From the NCBI RefSeq assembly GCF_900102215.1, contig NZ_FNBG01000031.1, forward strand, positions 1 to 59,323: a DNA stretch of 59,323 nucleotides. The letters are read 5' to 3'. A program made the position numbers and the translations under genes. Positions 28,394 through 37,552 of the stretch are shown here, piece by piece. This DNA comes from Fontibacillus panacisegetis (GTDB lineage Bacteria > Bacillota > Bacilli > Paenibacillales > Paenibacillaceae). Numbering within the stretch: position 1 is the first letter of the stretch; each line of letters opens with the position of its first letter. The notes under the pieces were generated by a model. That model was given only the letters and a program-made list of their open reading frames with translations. It had not been told where the DNA came from and made no database searches.

Positions 28394-30094
28394 ATGGCAA
28401 AAATCGGAATTGATCTTGGAACATCCAATAGTCTGGTAGCTCACTGGACTGAGCAAGGGCCTGTCATTATCCCTAATTCACTGGGAAATCACTTAACACC
28501 CTCTGTAGTCAGTCTGGACGATAACGATGAAATTTTAGTTGGTCAAATCGCCAAGGAACGCTTAATCACCCACCCCCAGCTTACCGCATCAACTTTCAAA
28601 CGTTATATGGGGACGGATAAACAATACCCGCTTGGAAAATACACGTTCACACCGGAGGATCTATCTTCCTTTGTTCTTCGATCATTAAAAGATGATGCAG
28701 AAGCTTATTTAAGTGAAGAGATTGAAGAGGCTGTTATTAGCGTGCCTGCTTACTTCAATGATGCGCAGCGGAAGGCTACCTTACGAGCTGCCTCATTAGC
28801 CGGATTACACGTAGAGCGACTGATCAGCGAACCAACTGCGGCCGCTGTATCCTATGGTCTGCACCTTCAGGAGGCGGATACACAGTTCCTTGTGTTTGAT
28901 CTCGGCGGCGGTACGTTTGACGTATCCGTACTGGAGTTGTTCGAAGGAATCATGCAGGTGCAATCCATTGCCGGAGATAACTATCTTGGAGGCGAGGATT
29001 TTACCGGAGTATTATTATCGTACTTTGTAGAGTCGAATGGAATCGATTATGCAAACCTGTCCAGCAAAGCTCAATCGGCCTTGATCAAACAGGCAGAGCT
29101 GTGCAAGCTTGCTCTAGGAAACGGGAATGCAGGTGAAATGGTATTCACTGAAGGGGAACAGACCTATCAGCTAACGGTAGATCGCAACCAATATGAGCAG
29201 CTCACTGCCCAGCTATTGCTGCGCCTGCGTAACCCGATTGAACGCGCGCTCCGTGACGCATCCCTGATGCCGCAGGATCTTGATGCCGTCATCTTGATCG
29301 GGGGAGCTACCCGAATGCCGTTTATTAAAACTATCGTCAGCAAAATTTTTGGAAGACTCCCTTACTCACAAATTAATCCCGATGAGGCAGTAGCTTTGGG
29401 CGCGGCTATTCAGGTGGCCCTGAAGGATCGCGATGCCAGCCTGCAAGAAATGATTCTGACTGACGTGTGCCCGTTCACCTTAGGAACATCTATATCCATC
29501 CGAATGCCAAACGGAGGTTATGAAGGTGGACATTTCGATCCTATTATTGAACGCAACACGCCAATTCCCGTCAGCAAAGTACAGCGTTATACAACCCTCC
29601 ACCCTTTCCAAGACAAAATCAGAATCACCGTTTACCAAGGGGAAAGCCGGAAGGTTGAAAATAATGTCAAGCTCGGGGAACTGGATATACCCGTACCTGT
29701 CGCAGCTGCCGGTGAAGAAGAAGTTGATGTACGTTATACGTATGACATTAACGGGGTGCTTGAAGTTGAACTCACAGCAGTAAGCACTCGCCAAAAAAGA
29801 ACCGTCATTATTGAGAAAAACCCGGGTCAGTCTTCACCGGAGCAAATTCAGGCCAGACTTGAAGAGCTCAAGCATCTTAAAATCCATCCGCGTGATCGGA
29901 GTGAAAATCGCTTGCTGTTAGCAAGAGGAGAAAGACTCTACGAAGAATCTCTTCATGAGAAGCGTGACATGATAGCCAATCTTCTTATTGATTTCGAACG
30001 AGTGTTAGCCTCCCAGGATGAACAGGAGATCAAGAAAAAGGCTGTTCTATTTAAACAGAAGCTGGATTCACTTGAAAGGTGGCTGGAGTTTTAA
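28394..30094 (+). CDS. HscC-like Hsp70 chaperone
   Basis: The 566-residue protein starts MAKIGIDLGTSNSLVAHW, preceded by GCGAGG; an ATG eight codons upstream lacks a site. The Hsp70 ATPase motifs are complete: IGIDLGTSNS (phosphate 1), VFDLGGGTFDVSVLE (phosphate 2) and VILIGGATRMP (adenosine). The substrate domain follows (CPFTLGTSI, FDPIIERNTPIPVSK, YTTLHPFQDKIRITVYQGE) and the C-terminal lid is short. Length and sequence are closer to E. coli HscC than to DnaK. It overlaps the next gene by one base (TAATG), and that gene is a J-protein, so this is probably a dedicated chaperone pair separate from the main dnaK operon. Confidence 0.9.
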   Translation: MAKIGIDLGTSNSLVAHWTEQGPVIIPNSLGNHLTPSVVSLDDNDEILVGQIAKERLITHPQLTASTFKRYMGTDKQYPLGKYTFTPEDLSSFVLRSLKDDAEAYLSEEIEEAVISVPAYFNDAQRKATLRAASLAGLHVERLISEPTAAAVSYGLHLQEADTQFLVFDLGGGTFDVSVLELFEGIMQVQSIAGDNYLGGEDFTGVLLSYFVESNGIDYANLSSKAQSALIKQAELCKLALGNGNAGEMVFTEGEQTYQLTVDRNQYEQLTAQLLLRLRNPIERALRDASLMPQDLDAVILIGGATRMPFIKTIVSKIFGRLPYSQINPDEAVALGAAIQVALKDRDASLQEMILTDVCPFTLGTSISIRMPNGGYEGGHFDPIIERNTPIPVSKVQRYTTLHPFQDKIRITVYQGESRKVENNVKLGELDIPVPVAAAGEEEVDVRYTYDINGVLEVELTAVSTRQKRTVIIEKNPGQSSPEQIQARLEELKHLKIHPRDRSENRLLLARGERLYEESLHEKRDMIANLLIDFERVLASQDEQEIKKKAVLFKQKLDSLERWLEF

Positions 30095-32055
30095 TGACCA
30101 TTTGGGAGCGTCTCAGTATAAGCCGAACGGCGGACATTAAAGCCATCAAACGAGCGTATGCCAAACAGCTTAAAGTATATCATCCGGAGGATGATCCCCG
30201 AGGTTATCAAGCGCTGCGCGAGGCATTCGACGCAGCGCTGTCTTTTGCCAAGCGTGAAGCCTCCCGCGAAGAGGTGGTAGAGTATGAAGAGCTGCGAGAC
30301 GATGATGAGTCTCAAAGCGATATTGAGCCTCAGACATTGCTTGTTCCCAGAATCAACCTCTCGCAACTGAATCACGAGCATATTCAGCCTGAGGACAATG
30401 AACAATTAATGCCGCCTCCCAGAATACCGCTTCATGCAAATCAATCCATATGGCAGCACGTATTCGAGACTGAGGGTTCTTCTTCGTCGGAGACTGACTA
30501 CAACACTGTCCCTGAATTTGTTGAAGCGATCATCGCCTTGTATGAGCATTTTCCATCACGCATTTCAAAGGATAAATGGCTTGAGCTGCTTAACTCGAGC
30601 GTAATGTGGAATATCGATTTCAAGCTGCAAATTCGCAACCAGTTGATGTTTATTTTAGAAGACCGCAAGCTTTTCCTTCCGACCGAAATATGGCGGCTGC
30701 TTGAGAGCTCTTTGGATCTGGAAAATACAATACAGGAATCCATCGACTTCGATGACGATCACAATCCAAATTCCATCTGGAGCTATTACCTGAGACAGCT
30801 AAAGTATCCCGGTCTTCGTTACGAATTCCTGCTCCAGACAGATGGCCTTGATTACGATCAATTTCTGCAGCTGCGGGATCAAGGTTATGCTGCTCTATCT
30901 CAAAATGACCTGAAGCAAGCTGAAACCTATCTAAAGCGGGCCTTTGCTCTTTTTGCTGATGATCCTGATCTGCTTCGTTTGCTTGGGGAATGTTGTATGC
31001 GTACAGCTCAATATGAGGCGGCATTAGCCTACTTCGATCAATTGATCCGTTTGCTGCCTGAGGAAATCGATGGACACCTGTATAAAGCCCGAATTTGGTA
31101 TTACATGGGGCAGACCAGCCAAACAGCAGAGCAGTGCCAGTACATTCTATCCAAGTGGCCAAAAAACTCCGACGCAGTCATTCTCTTAAGTCATTGCAGG
31201 ATGAGTCTCGGAAACCCCGGCGAAGCAGAGGAATTGCTCAATAAGGCGGTACAGCTTAGCGATCGAAATCAGAGTACCCTTGAGGAACAACCGAATTTAG
31301 TGAAGGCTAACCGGGCAAATCGGAGAAACTGGAAGCTATTATTCAACAAAAATATTCTATTACATATGATCATCATGCTTGTAACGTCAGCGCTAATTAT
31401 AGGCTGTATAAATTACTACTGGAACATAAGCATCCAAAATACTCCCTTTATTGTGACCAGCTTGAATGATCTGGAGCTTATAAACGAGCAAGAGTATACA
31501 GCGCTATCCGTCACCAATCTTCAAGATATAAATATCAATCATTATGCGGGTGGGGTTAATTCCTTCGATTCGGGCTTCTATGAAAATAGCGCGTATGCGT
31601 TTCGTCATTTTGATGAATACGGGAACCCGACCTATAGAGTATATCTTGGAGAATTCAACGGACAACACATCATAGTATTCGCTGACCCTGCTACAGATGT
31701 ACTGAGCATTCAAAGCGGTACTGCTATTAAAGGCTACGTCCATGCTGTAAGCAGCAGACTTGAGTCTGCCGTCACTCATATGCTGCGATGGAAACCTTCT
31801 AATCCGGAAGGAACTCCCGAAGCAAAGCTTGAGTTGTATAACAAAAGCATTGCCATCGGGTTCGACACTGATTATGAATCAAATTCCGTCCCTGTTCCGG
31901 AAATAAATCAGAAGTATATTGAAATATCTGACCCAAAAACGAAGTCACCTGTTAATAAATTTAACATTGCTACTTTGGGACTCATCATAGCTATATGGAT
32001 TCGAAGCTTGTATTACCTTGTATTCGAATACCGAAAAATCCGCGGTACTCTTTGA
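30094..32055 (+). CDS. J-domain/TPR membrane protein, partner of the HscC-like chaperone
   Basis: The 653-residue protein begins at the ATG overlapping the Hsp70 stop. Residues 1-55 form a short J-like domain (IWERLSISRTADIKAIKRAYAKQLKVYHPEDDPRG is the core region) in which the usual HPD loop reads HPEDDP, as in other DjlB/DjlC-type proteins. A variable acidic stretch follows, then TPR-like helices (~270-410: ALSQNDLKQAETYLKRAFAL, ALAYFDQLIRLLPEEID), a membrane segment (MIIMLVTSALIIGCINYYW, ~430-450), an extracytoplasmic part of ~170 residues and a final membrane helix near the C-terminus. It likely brings the Hsp70 to the membrane. Confidence 0.8.
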   Translation: MTIWERLSISRTADIKAIKRAYAKQLKVYHPEDDPRGYQALREAFDAALSFAKREASREEVVEYEELRDDDESQSDIEPQTLLVPRINLSQLNHEHIQPEDNEQLMPPPRIPLHANQSIWQHVFETEGSSSSETDYNTVPEFVEAIIALYEHFPSRISKDKWLELLNSSVMWNIDFKLQIRNQLMFILEDRKLFLPTEIWRLLESSLDLENTIQESIDFDDDHNPNSIWSYYLRQLKYPGLRYEFLLQTDGLDYDQFLQLRDQGYAALSQNDLKQAETYLKRAFALFADDPDLLRLLGECCMRTAQYEAALAYFDQLIRLLPEEIDGHLYKARIWYYMGQTSQTAEQCQYILSKWPKNSDAVILLSHCRMSLGNPGEAEELLNKAVQLSDRNQSTLEEQPNLVKANRANRRNWKLLFNKNILLHMIIMLVTSALIIGCINYYWNISIQNTPFIVTSLNDLELINEQEYTALSVTNLQDININHYAGGVNSFDSGFYENSAYAFRHFDEYGNPTYRVYLGEFNGQHIIVFADPATDVLSIQSGTAIKGYVHAVSSRLESAVTHMLRWKPSNPEGTPEAKLELYNKSIAIGFDTDYESNSVPVPEINQKYIEISDPKTKSPVNKFNIATLGLIIAIWIRSLYYLVFEYRKIRGTL

Positions 32056-32084
32056 TCTTAGTTCTGAAACGAAAGGAAATGACC

Positions 32085-32729
32085 ATGCTAGGTGTACGGC
32101 TACATCAGACCGCCTTTTATGAATCGATGACTTCTACTCTTTTTAAGGTTGCACCCGTTCAATTAGAAAGACTAGGAAGCTATCAAAATATCAGTACCTG
32201 CTCAAAATCGACCCTTACATCATGGCTGCTGGTGCGAGGAGTAACAGATTCTATTAGCTTTAACCGCAAATTAAAGTGGCTGTTATATGAAGGACATCGC
32301 GCGGAATTTGCAGCGTTGGCGCAAATACTGTCCACTATGTCAGAAGCTGGGCGCAAGCAGTACATCAACAGCCTTGCTGAACAAGATAAACAAAAGAACA
32401 AGCTCATCTGCGTGGATCAGTTTATGAATATCCTGACTCCTGCAAGCATCGCTGCATTTGATTTTGCCCAATTAACAGCGCTATACAAGATCGGAAGCAG
32501 AATGCGGCTGACAGGTCGGAAAGAGGCACGATCCTTCAGCCTTGAAGCGGCCCAGATCGCACAGTCCAAATATAATAGCTGGCATGAATATTATAGTGCA
32601 TGCATTGCAGGATCATATTTTGAATCACCACCTGCAGACTTAAGCTCACTAAAACCTAGATATGTACAGAAACTGCTTGAAGCTACTCGTGTTCATCCAC
32701 CCATTCAATGGGATCGAAAATTAAAGTAA
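32085..32729 (+). CDS. DUF1266 family protein
   Basis: With the ATG that follows AAGGAA at the right distance (32085), the product has 214 residues. The family pattern is visible: SWLLVRGVTDSISFNRKLKWL, GHRAEFAAL, and AAFDFAQLTALYKIG...ARSFSLEAAQIAQSKYNSW, with the D-F/W-A-R-x-x and Y-x-S-W-x-E-(Y/F) elements. DUF1266 proteins (E. coli YbeR and YbeU) sit beside djlB, djlC and hscC, and the same grouping is seen here. It begins 29 bp after the J-protein gene, so it is the third gene of the operon. Biochemical function is unknown. Confidence 0.75.
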   Translation: MLGVRLHQTAFYESMTSTLFKVAPVQLERLGSYQNISTCSKSTLTSWLLVRGVTDSISFNRKLKWLLYEGHRAEFAALAQILSTMSEAGRKQYINSLAEQDKQKNKLICVDQFMNILTPASIAAFDFAQLTALYKIGSRMRLTGRKEARSFSLEAAQIAQSKYNSWHEYYSACIAGSYFESPPADLSSLKPRYVQKLLEATRVHPPIQWDRKLK

Positions 32730-32736
32730 TCCTCAA

Positions 32737-32778
32737 AAAAGCTAACTCCTGATCAACATGGTTGAAGGAGTTAGCTTT
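32737..32778. terminator. Bidirectional terminator between the chaperone operon and the lipoprotein gene
   Basis: AAAAGCTAACTCCT and AGGAGTTAGCTTTT form a 14-bp stem with A and T runs on either side, between convergent stop codons. Confidence 0.9.
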
Positions 32779-32781
32779 TGA

Positions 32782-33651
32782 TCAGTTGTTTTCGGTTGTT
32801 TCTTCGAACATTTTTAAATCCGGGAAATTGCCCTTGTCTCGCAGCTCCTTTAATTCCGGTCTATTGATAAAATATAGCTCTTTGATAAGCTCATCCGCTT
32901 CCTCATATTGAAAATCCAGTCCAAATGCATCAATGCTGTTCTTCACATGAGTCACGTACTCGTCCACTCCCTCAAAACGGTACATGGGCGGCTGCGGCAT
33001 GATCTGATATACGATGAATTCCTTCATCATTTTATCCAGATCAGGCTTATTCGTATTATAAAATTGGGCTGCCTCGGAAGAGGTTGGCCGCTCCAGTGCC
33101 TCACTTATTTTATAAACCTGCTCTGCTAAAGAATACAGCTTCGCAATGGACTTGGACATGCTTTTGGATGAAAGCGACTTTCCGCCTTTGAGATCCTCTT
33201 TGACCTTCTTCCACTGACTATCAAGCTCAGATACATGATCCAGATAATATTGAATTTCCCCAATTTCAAAAACCGCTATATTCCTTTTATAGCCGTCATC
33301 CTCGTTGTATGGAAAAAGCTCCTTCGCCTGTTGAAAGTACGCTAATGCCTCATCCGTTCGTTTCTCCGCGATGGCTTCATCGCCTTTAGTTATAAAAGTG
33401 TTCGCCAAATCAATGATTGCCTGCGATTGCTCCCTCTTATACCTGGCTTCCACGTTTTCCGGGTCCCTTATTAAAACCTCATCGTATACCTTTATTGCGT
33501 AATAATAAGAATGATGCTTAAGATTATCGTCGCCAAGATCCATCAGATCCTGTACTCTTTGATCGCGGCTATCGCAGCCTGATAAGAATAGAAGAATAGT
33601 GATAAGGATTAAAAAAAGAACACTTGGCTTCCTTTTCATGATCATGCGCAA
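32782..33651 (-). CDS. TPR-containing lipoprotein, unknown function
   Basis: The 289-residue product starts at TTG behind AAAGGAAC. The N-terminus is a lipoprotein signal with lipobox LFLSGCDSRD, so the mature protein is bound to the outer face of the membrane. The next ~100 residues are TPR-like (DDNLKHHSYYYAIKVYDEVLIRDPENVEARYKRE, then GDEAIAEKRTDEALAYFQQAKELFP). The rest is helical and has no known motif. It converges with the chaperone operon. Its own promoter should lie in the 480-bp gap upstream. Confidence 0.75.
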   Translation of the reverse strand: MRMIMKRKPSVLFLILITILLFLSGCDSRDQRVQDLMDLGDDNLKHHSYYYAIKVYDEVLIRDPENVEARYKREQSQAIIDLANTFITKGDEAIAEKRTDEALAYFQQAKELFPYNEDDGYKRNIAVFEIGEIQYYLDHVSELDSQWKKVKEDLKGGKSLSSKSMSKSIAKLYSLAEQVYKISEALERPTSSEAAQFYNTNKPDLDKMMKEFIVYQIMPQPPMYRFEGVDEYVTHVKNSIDAFGLDFQYEEADELIKELYFINRPELKELRDKGNFPDLKMFEETTENN

Positions 33652-34132
33652 ATTGAGATAGTTCCTTTCTAAGCACTTTTGTGTCTAGTGAGAAGGTATT
33701 CGTATATAACTTTATATCGGAATAATATTACAGTTGGTTTAGATTGTGGGAGATGAGGGAGATCAACATAGCGGCACTAGTCGTTTTAGAAGCAACTTCG
33801 TTAACAGAGACCACGCTGCGAACCCGATATTTAGGGGATGTATCTGCACCTCCAATCCGTTTAGTAAATTAACAAGTACTTTCAATTTCTAGATGCAAGT
33901 GTTATTTTCCTGTCTGGTTCGCAATAAGCCTGCAAAAGTACATCTTCTACTCCATTCGCTAGATCAACATTCTAATTTCCTGCAAAAGCGCATCTTTTCT
34001 CTGGTTAAATCAAGATTATTATCAACTTAAAGCTAAAAGCCTGCACTTTCGCAGGCTTTTAGTCAGATTCAGGATTTTGCCTCCAAAAAACCTGCACTTT
34101 TACATTTTTTCATTATGCCAAGCTCATTTTTA
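33652..34132. repeat. Intergenic gap with a four-unit TGCA motif array
   Basis: Between two minus-strand genes lies ~480 bp without a gene. Its right half holds four units beginning CTGCA: 33930 (CTGCAAAAGTACATC), 33980 (CTGCAAAAGCGCATC), 34041 (CTGCACTTTCGCAGG) and 34092 (CTGCACTTTTACATT). The spacings are 50, 61 and 51 bp, almost the same as in the ~400-bp repeats (51, 61-62, 50), although the sequence between units is not obviously alike. No terminal inverted repeats are visible. The left part (33652-33890) shows no clear feature except that it must hold the lipoprotein promoter. Confidence 0.6.
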
Positions 34133-35242
34133 TCAGGTTAATTCAATTTCCTTCATTTTTCTGCCCAGCAAAGTGAACGCTTCTTCTATCACTTCATCAG
34201 GAATCATCGCATATTGGTCACCTATACTGATTTCGCAGTAACACGTTGTGTCTGTATACTCTCTCAGATTACCTGTTATACCTACATCCGTCTCTTGATA
34301 GAACTCAACCAGTGCATGTTCAACCTTCTCCTTGGGAGCATCAAACATAACATGAAACATGTTGCTTACCGGCTGAATTGGACGAGTCTCTATGCTGTAG
34401 CAATGATTAAACTTCTCAGCAAGCTCCTTCGCACCCTCGTAATACTCGCCCATTTTACCCATTCTAAGATTGAAGTAATATTCCGAGCTAATGATGTATG
34501 GATACAGGCTGATCAAGTCCCCGCCATGTCTTCTTTTCCAAATTTTCGACTCTGTGGTAAAGGTCTCATTCCCTGCCAATATAGCACCTGCAATACCCCC
34601 AATTCCTTTATAAAAGGAAACATATACACTATCAAAAAGCTCACAAATTTCCGCTGCGGTCTTTTGATAATAGGGCAGCACTTCAAACAATCTGGCGCCG
34701 TCCAGGTGGAGCTTAATCCCCTTGGCGCGGCAATGCTTTGATATTTCGGCCAACTCGCTATACTCCGGCAACTGTCCGCCAATCTCGCGCTGCGGTAATT
34801 CGATCAGAAGACACGCTATATCCTCCTTCAGATTTTGAACATCACTCAATGTGATTAAGCTGTCCTTGTCTGCGAGTAAGATCGGCTCAATATGATGAAG
34901 CTCCTTTAAGCCGTCCTGCTCATGGATTTCCAGATGACACAGAGGATGATATGCCACCTTTTTAGTCCCCAACTCATCGCACCAAACTCTTAATGCAATT
35001 TGCTGAGCCATCGTCCCACTTGGAAAAAATACCGCTGTTTCTTTTCCAAGGAACTTCGCTATCTTCTCTTGAAATTGCTCGATGACCTTGCCTGTTCCAT
35101 ATATGTCACTTTCTATATGATCTTCAACCTGCTCCAATGCAGCTTTTAGAACCCCAATGCTCCTGGAGCCATTGCCTCCAACTCGATATTTTGTAAGATT
35201 AAAAGCTTCGGACAATGATTGATCGGCGCTAGGTGTGTACAT
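34133..35242 (-). CDS. Low-specificity L-threonine aldolase / beta-eliminating lyase
   Basis: A 369-residue PLP enzyme of fold type I. Visible features are the glycine/serine loop VFFPSGTMAQQ that holds the PLP phosphate, the Asp that pairs with the pyridine nitrogen in LHLDGARLFE (D181), and the Schiff-base lysine in SFYKGIGG (K212). It would cleave threonine or allo-threonine to glycine and acetaldehyde. It starts MYTPSADQSLSEAFNLTKYRVGGNG, which is longer at the front than classic LtaE (~335-350 residues), so the substrate may be a different beta-hydroxy amino acid. The ATG follows GAGGGG. Monocistronic. Confidence 0.85.
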   Translation of the reverse strand: MYTPSADQSLSEAFNLTKYRVGGNGSRSIGVLKAALEQVEDHIESDIYGTGKVIEQFQEKIAKFLGKETAVFFPSGTMAQQIALRVWCDELGTKKVAYHPLCHLEIHEQDGLKELHHIEPILLADKDSLITLSDVQNLKEDIACLLIELPQREIGGQLPEYSELAEISKHCRAKGIKLHLDGARLFEVLPYYQKTAAEICELFDSVYVSFYKGIGGIAGAILAGNETFTTESKIWKRRHGGDLISLYPYIISSEYYFNLRMGKMGEYYEGAKELAEKFNHCYSIETRPIQPVSNMFHVMFDAPKEKVEHALVEFYQETDVGITGNLREYTDTTCYCEISIGDQYAMIPDEVIEEAFTLLGRKMKEIELT

Positions 35243-35307
35243 GTGTCTTGCCCCTCTTCTATAACTTGTACTCTATGAATTCCATTTTAGCATGAAGTCA
35301 AATTAAA

Positions 35308-35353
35308 AAGTGACCCCTTAAGGATCTTGTCCTTAGAATGGGCCACTTCTTTG
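35308..35353 (-). terminator. Terminator of the chemoreceptor gene
   Basis: On the minus strand an imperfect long stem (AAAGAAGTGGCCC with GGGGTCACTTTTT, inner CTAAGGA/TCCTTAAG) is followed by a T-rich run. Confidence 0.7.
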
Positions 35354-35362
35354 TATACAATA

Positions 35363-37081
35363 CTACTCAAGCTTAAATCGTTTAACCGCTTGAATCATTT
35401 CCTTCGAAACTTGATCCAGCTCATGAATAGACTTTGTAATTTCATTATAGGAGCTGACGAGTTCGATCGTTGAAGCAGATATTTCTTCGGCGGATGCCGA
35501 GTTCTCCTCGGATACAGCAGAAGTCGATTCTACTGTAAGCAAAATCTTGTTCTTATGCTCATTAAGCGCACTGATGGATGTTGAGATTCCATCAATTTGC
35601 GGTAGTATTAGCTGAATAGACTGGATAATATCGCTCATGGATTCCATTGTAGTCATTACTACCGCTGACTGTTCAGCGAGAATTTTGCCCGTACTCTCAG
35701 CTGTTTCTGATACGAGCTCCATCTCTTGATTAATTTCCTGCAGCAATTCGTCTATACCCTGTGACGAGGAACGAGACTGATCAGCCAAATTTCGAATTTC
35801 ACTGGCTACTACAGCAAAACCTCGACCTGCTTCACCAGCTCGGGAGGCTTCGATTGAAGCATTAAGCGATAATAAATTCGTCTGCTTGGAAATATCACTG
35901 ATAAATCGAGCACTCTCCGCAACTCGGCCAATACTGCTGATTAAGCTGTCTATTTTGCTGCGTGTGTCTGAAAAAGAGTTTTCAATTCCCAAAACTGACA
36001 TAACCAGACCATTTAATTCTGTACTGCTGCTTTCAGCTTTGTCACCGATCTTCTGAGTAGCTTGATCTACTGTCTGAACAGACTCCGTAATGTCCTCCAA
36101 GCGATGGCTTAGGGCATGGAATGACTCATTCATATACATGAGCTCTTCCGCCTGATTCGTAGATCCCTGGGATACACCCTGAATCGCAATGGACACCTCT
36201 CCTACCGTTGTATTCATAATGCCTGATGATGAGGACAAGGATTGTGCCTGGGTCGTTAGTCTTACAGAATCCCTCTCGATCATTTTTAGTACATTAGCAA
36301 TTCCATCAAGTGTTTTATTTAGCGACTGGTGAATGGTACCAAACTCATTCTTCAAAGTATCATCAAAGCGCTCGTTAATATTTCCTTCTTCAACAGCCTT
36401 AAGCTTCGACGTAAGATTCCTGATTGACCGCCGTATAACACTAATAACGACTATAGAGATGACACTAAGTATTATTAAACAAATAACAAAAATAACGGCA
36501 GCAGCTGTAATCCCATCATTGTAAATTATCTCCGATTGCTGGCCTTTCTCGTTAGCAATCCGCTCCTGATAATCCACGATAGCAGAGATCGTTTGCGACA
36601 GTTCAGTGCCTGCTTTGCCCATCTCAACGTAACCGAGTTGCTTTTCGATCATCTGACCACTCTTTCTAGCTTCGATTAAACCAGGAAGATAACTATAAAA
36701 ATTTTGATAGCTTGATTCCACGTTCTGAACAAGCTTTAATTCTTCCGGGTTGTTTTGGGCCAGTTCCAGATTATGTGCAATAATGTTTTCGATTTTTTTG
36801 CTACGTTCGTATACTTCGTCAACCAACCCTTGATCATAATCACGATCTATAATTTTGGTAACATTATTCCGTACAAGTCCCACATCTGAATTAACATCTC
36901 CCCAGCTTTTAAGCTTGGGTATAATCGTTGTGTTTATTTCGTTAATCGTTTCATATAGACTCACTGTATTAAGCGAACCCTTATTAGCTACCAAAAATAC
37001 AGAAATGAGAGCTACAATCCACACAATTATAATACTCTGTATAATTTTGATACCCCTTAATCTCATCATAAAAGCCTTCAT
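35363..37081 (-). CDS. Methyl-accepting chemotaxis protein
   Basis: The 572-residue receptor starts at ATG behind GGGGGGAAA. The first membrane helix is at ~14-33, followed by a ~160-residue extracellular domain that looks like a four-helix bundle (a 4HB-MCP-type sensor), a second helix ([24 protein letters not shown], ~192-215), a HAMP domain (~215-270) and a cytoplasmic signalling domain with the hairpin tip [24 protein letters not shown]. It relays an unidentified signal to CheA/CheW. The nearest genes give no hint of ligand, though the divergent sugar importer is next door. Confidence 0.92.
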   Translation of the reverse strand: MKAFMMRLRGIKIIQSIIIVWIVALISVFLVANKGSLNTVSLYETINEINTTIIPKLKSWGDVNSDVGLVRNNVTKIIDRDYDQGLVDEVYERSKKIENIIAHNLELAQNNPEELKLVQNVESSYQNFYSYLPGLIEARKSGQMIEKQLGYVEMGKAGTELSQTISAIVDYQERIANEKGQQSEIIYNDGITAAAVIFVICLIILSVISIVVISVIRRSIRNLTSKLKAVEEGNINERFDDTLKNEFGTIHQSLNKTLDGIANVLKMIERDSVRLTTQAQSLSSSSGIMNTTVGEVSIAIQGVSQGSTNQAEELMYMNESFHALSHRLEDITESVQTVDQATQKIGDKAESSSTELNGLVMSVLGIENSFSDTRSKIDSLISSIGRVAESARFISDISKQTNLLSLNASIEASRAGEAGRGFAVVASEIRNLADQSRSSSQGIDELLQEINQEMELVSETAESTGKILAEQSAVVMTTMESMSDIIQSIQLILPQIDGISTSISALNEHKNKILLTVESTSAVSEENSASAEEISASTIELVSSYNEITKSIHELDQVSKEMIQAVKRFKLE

Positions 37082-37286
37082 AACTTTCCCCCCGTATTGT
37101 TTTTTCTATTAATGACTTTTATCACAATATCGGCTTTATACAAGGGAATTTGTAGGATTTCGACACTTTTCGTAAAATCCATTATTTTCTTTAGGAATTT
37201 CTGTATAATATGTGACTATTATATCGACTATCCTATATTATCAATGACAATGATTGACTTTTTTTACGGTATAAAGTATCATTTTT

Positions 37287-37301
37287 TTGCAAACGTTTTC
37301 T
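37287..37301. promoter_or_regulatory. Operator 1: cre-like/LacI-family site
   Basis: TTGCAAACGTTTTCT matches the CcpA catabolite-responsive consensus (WTGNAANCGNWNNCW) at every fixed position. The site is the first of four similar ones ahead of the sugar-binding-protein gene. Confidence 0.65.
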
Positions 37302-37347
37302 TTATTCTGATTCTACTCATCATAGGTCGTCATAAGTGTAATAACAT

Positions 37348-37362
37348 CGAAAACGTTTACGC
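37348..37362. promoter_or_regulatory. Operator 2: LacI-family-like site
   Basis: TCGAAAACGTTTACG has the central AACGTT of LacI/MalR-type operators but two mismatches to the cre consensus. Its counterpart in the second copy is at 37506. Confidence 0.45.
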
Positions 37363-37444
37363 AGTAAAAATGATGAGCAGAGGGGAGTTAAGTATGAGAA
37401 CAAAAGGATGTCTGTTCTAGCTTTGTCGTTAGTATTATTTTTTT

Positions 37445-37459
37445 TGAAAACGTTTTCGA
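37445..37459. promoter_or_regulatory. Operator 3: cre-like/LacI-family site
   Basis: TTGAAAACGTTTTCG(AA) is a near-perfect palindrome and misses the cre consensus only at the last position. It is the duplicated counterpart of operator 1. Confidence 0.65.
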
Positions 37460-37504
37460 AATTCTGATTCTACTTCATCATAGGTCGTCATAAATGTAAT
37501 AACG

Positions 37505-37519
37505 TGGAAAACGTTTACG
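37505..37519. promoter_or_regulatory. Operator 4: LacI-family-like site
   Basis: TGGAAAACGTTTACG lies ~34 bp ahead of the working start codon, which is the position of a repressor site overlapping the leader of the mRNA. Confidence 0.45.
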
Positions 37520-37552
37520 CAGTAAAAAAATGATGAGCAAAGGGGATTTAGT

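Noticed and set aside
30650..31162. Minus-strand frame of 170 codons inside the J/TPR protein gene
   Set aside because: It is a shadow of the TPR region; composition is that of an antisense frame and no start site is credible.
33930..34110. CRISPR-like regular spacing of CTGCA units
   Set aside because: The common units are only ~10-14 bp, the distance alternates between 50 and 61 bp, and no cas genes are near, so this is not a CRISPR array.
37097..37420. Plus-strand frame of 107 codons upstream of the sugar-binding-protein gene
   Set aside because: It lies in AT-rich promoter DNA, has no ribosome binding site, and ends in the fossil start MRTKGCLF of the duplicated leader, which explains its last codons.
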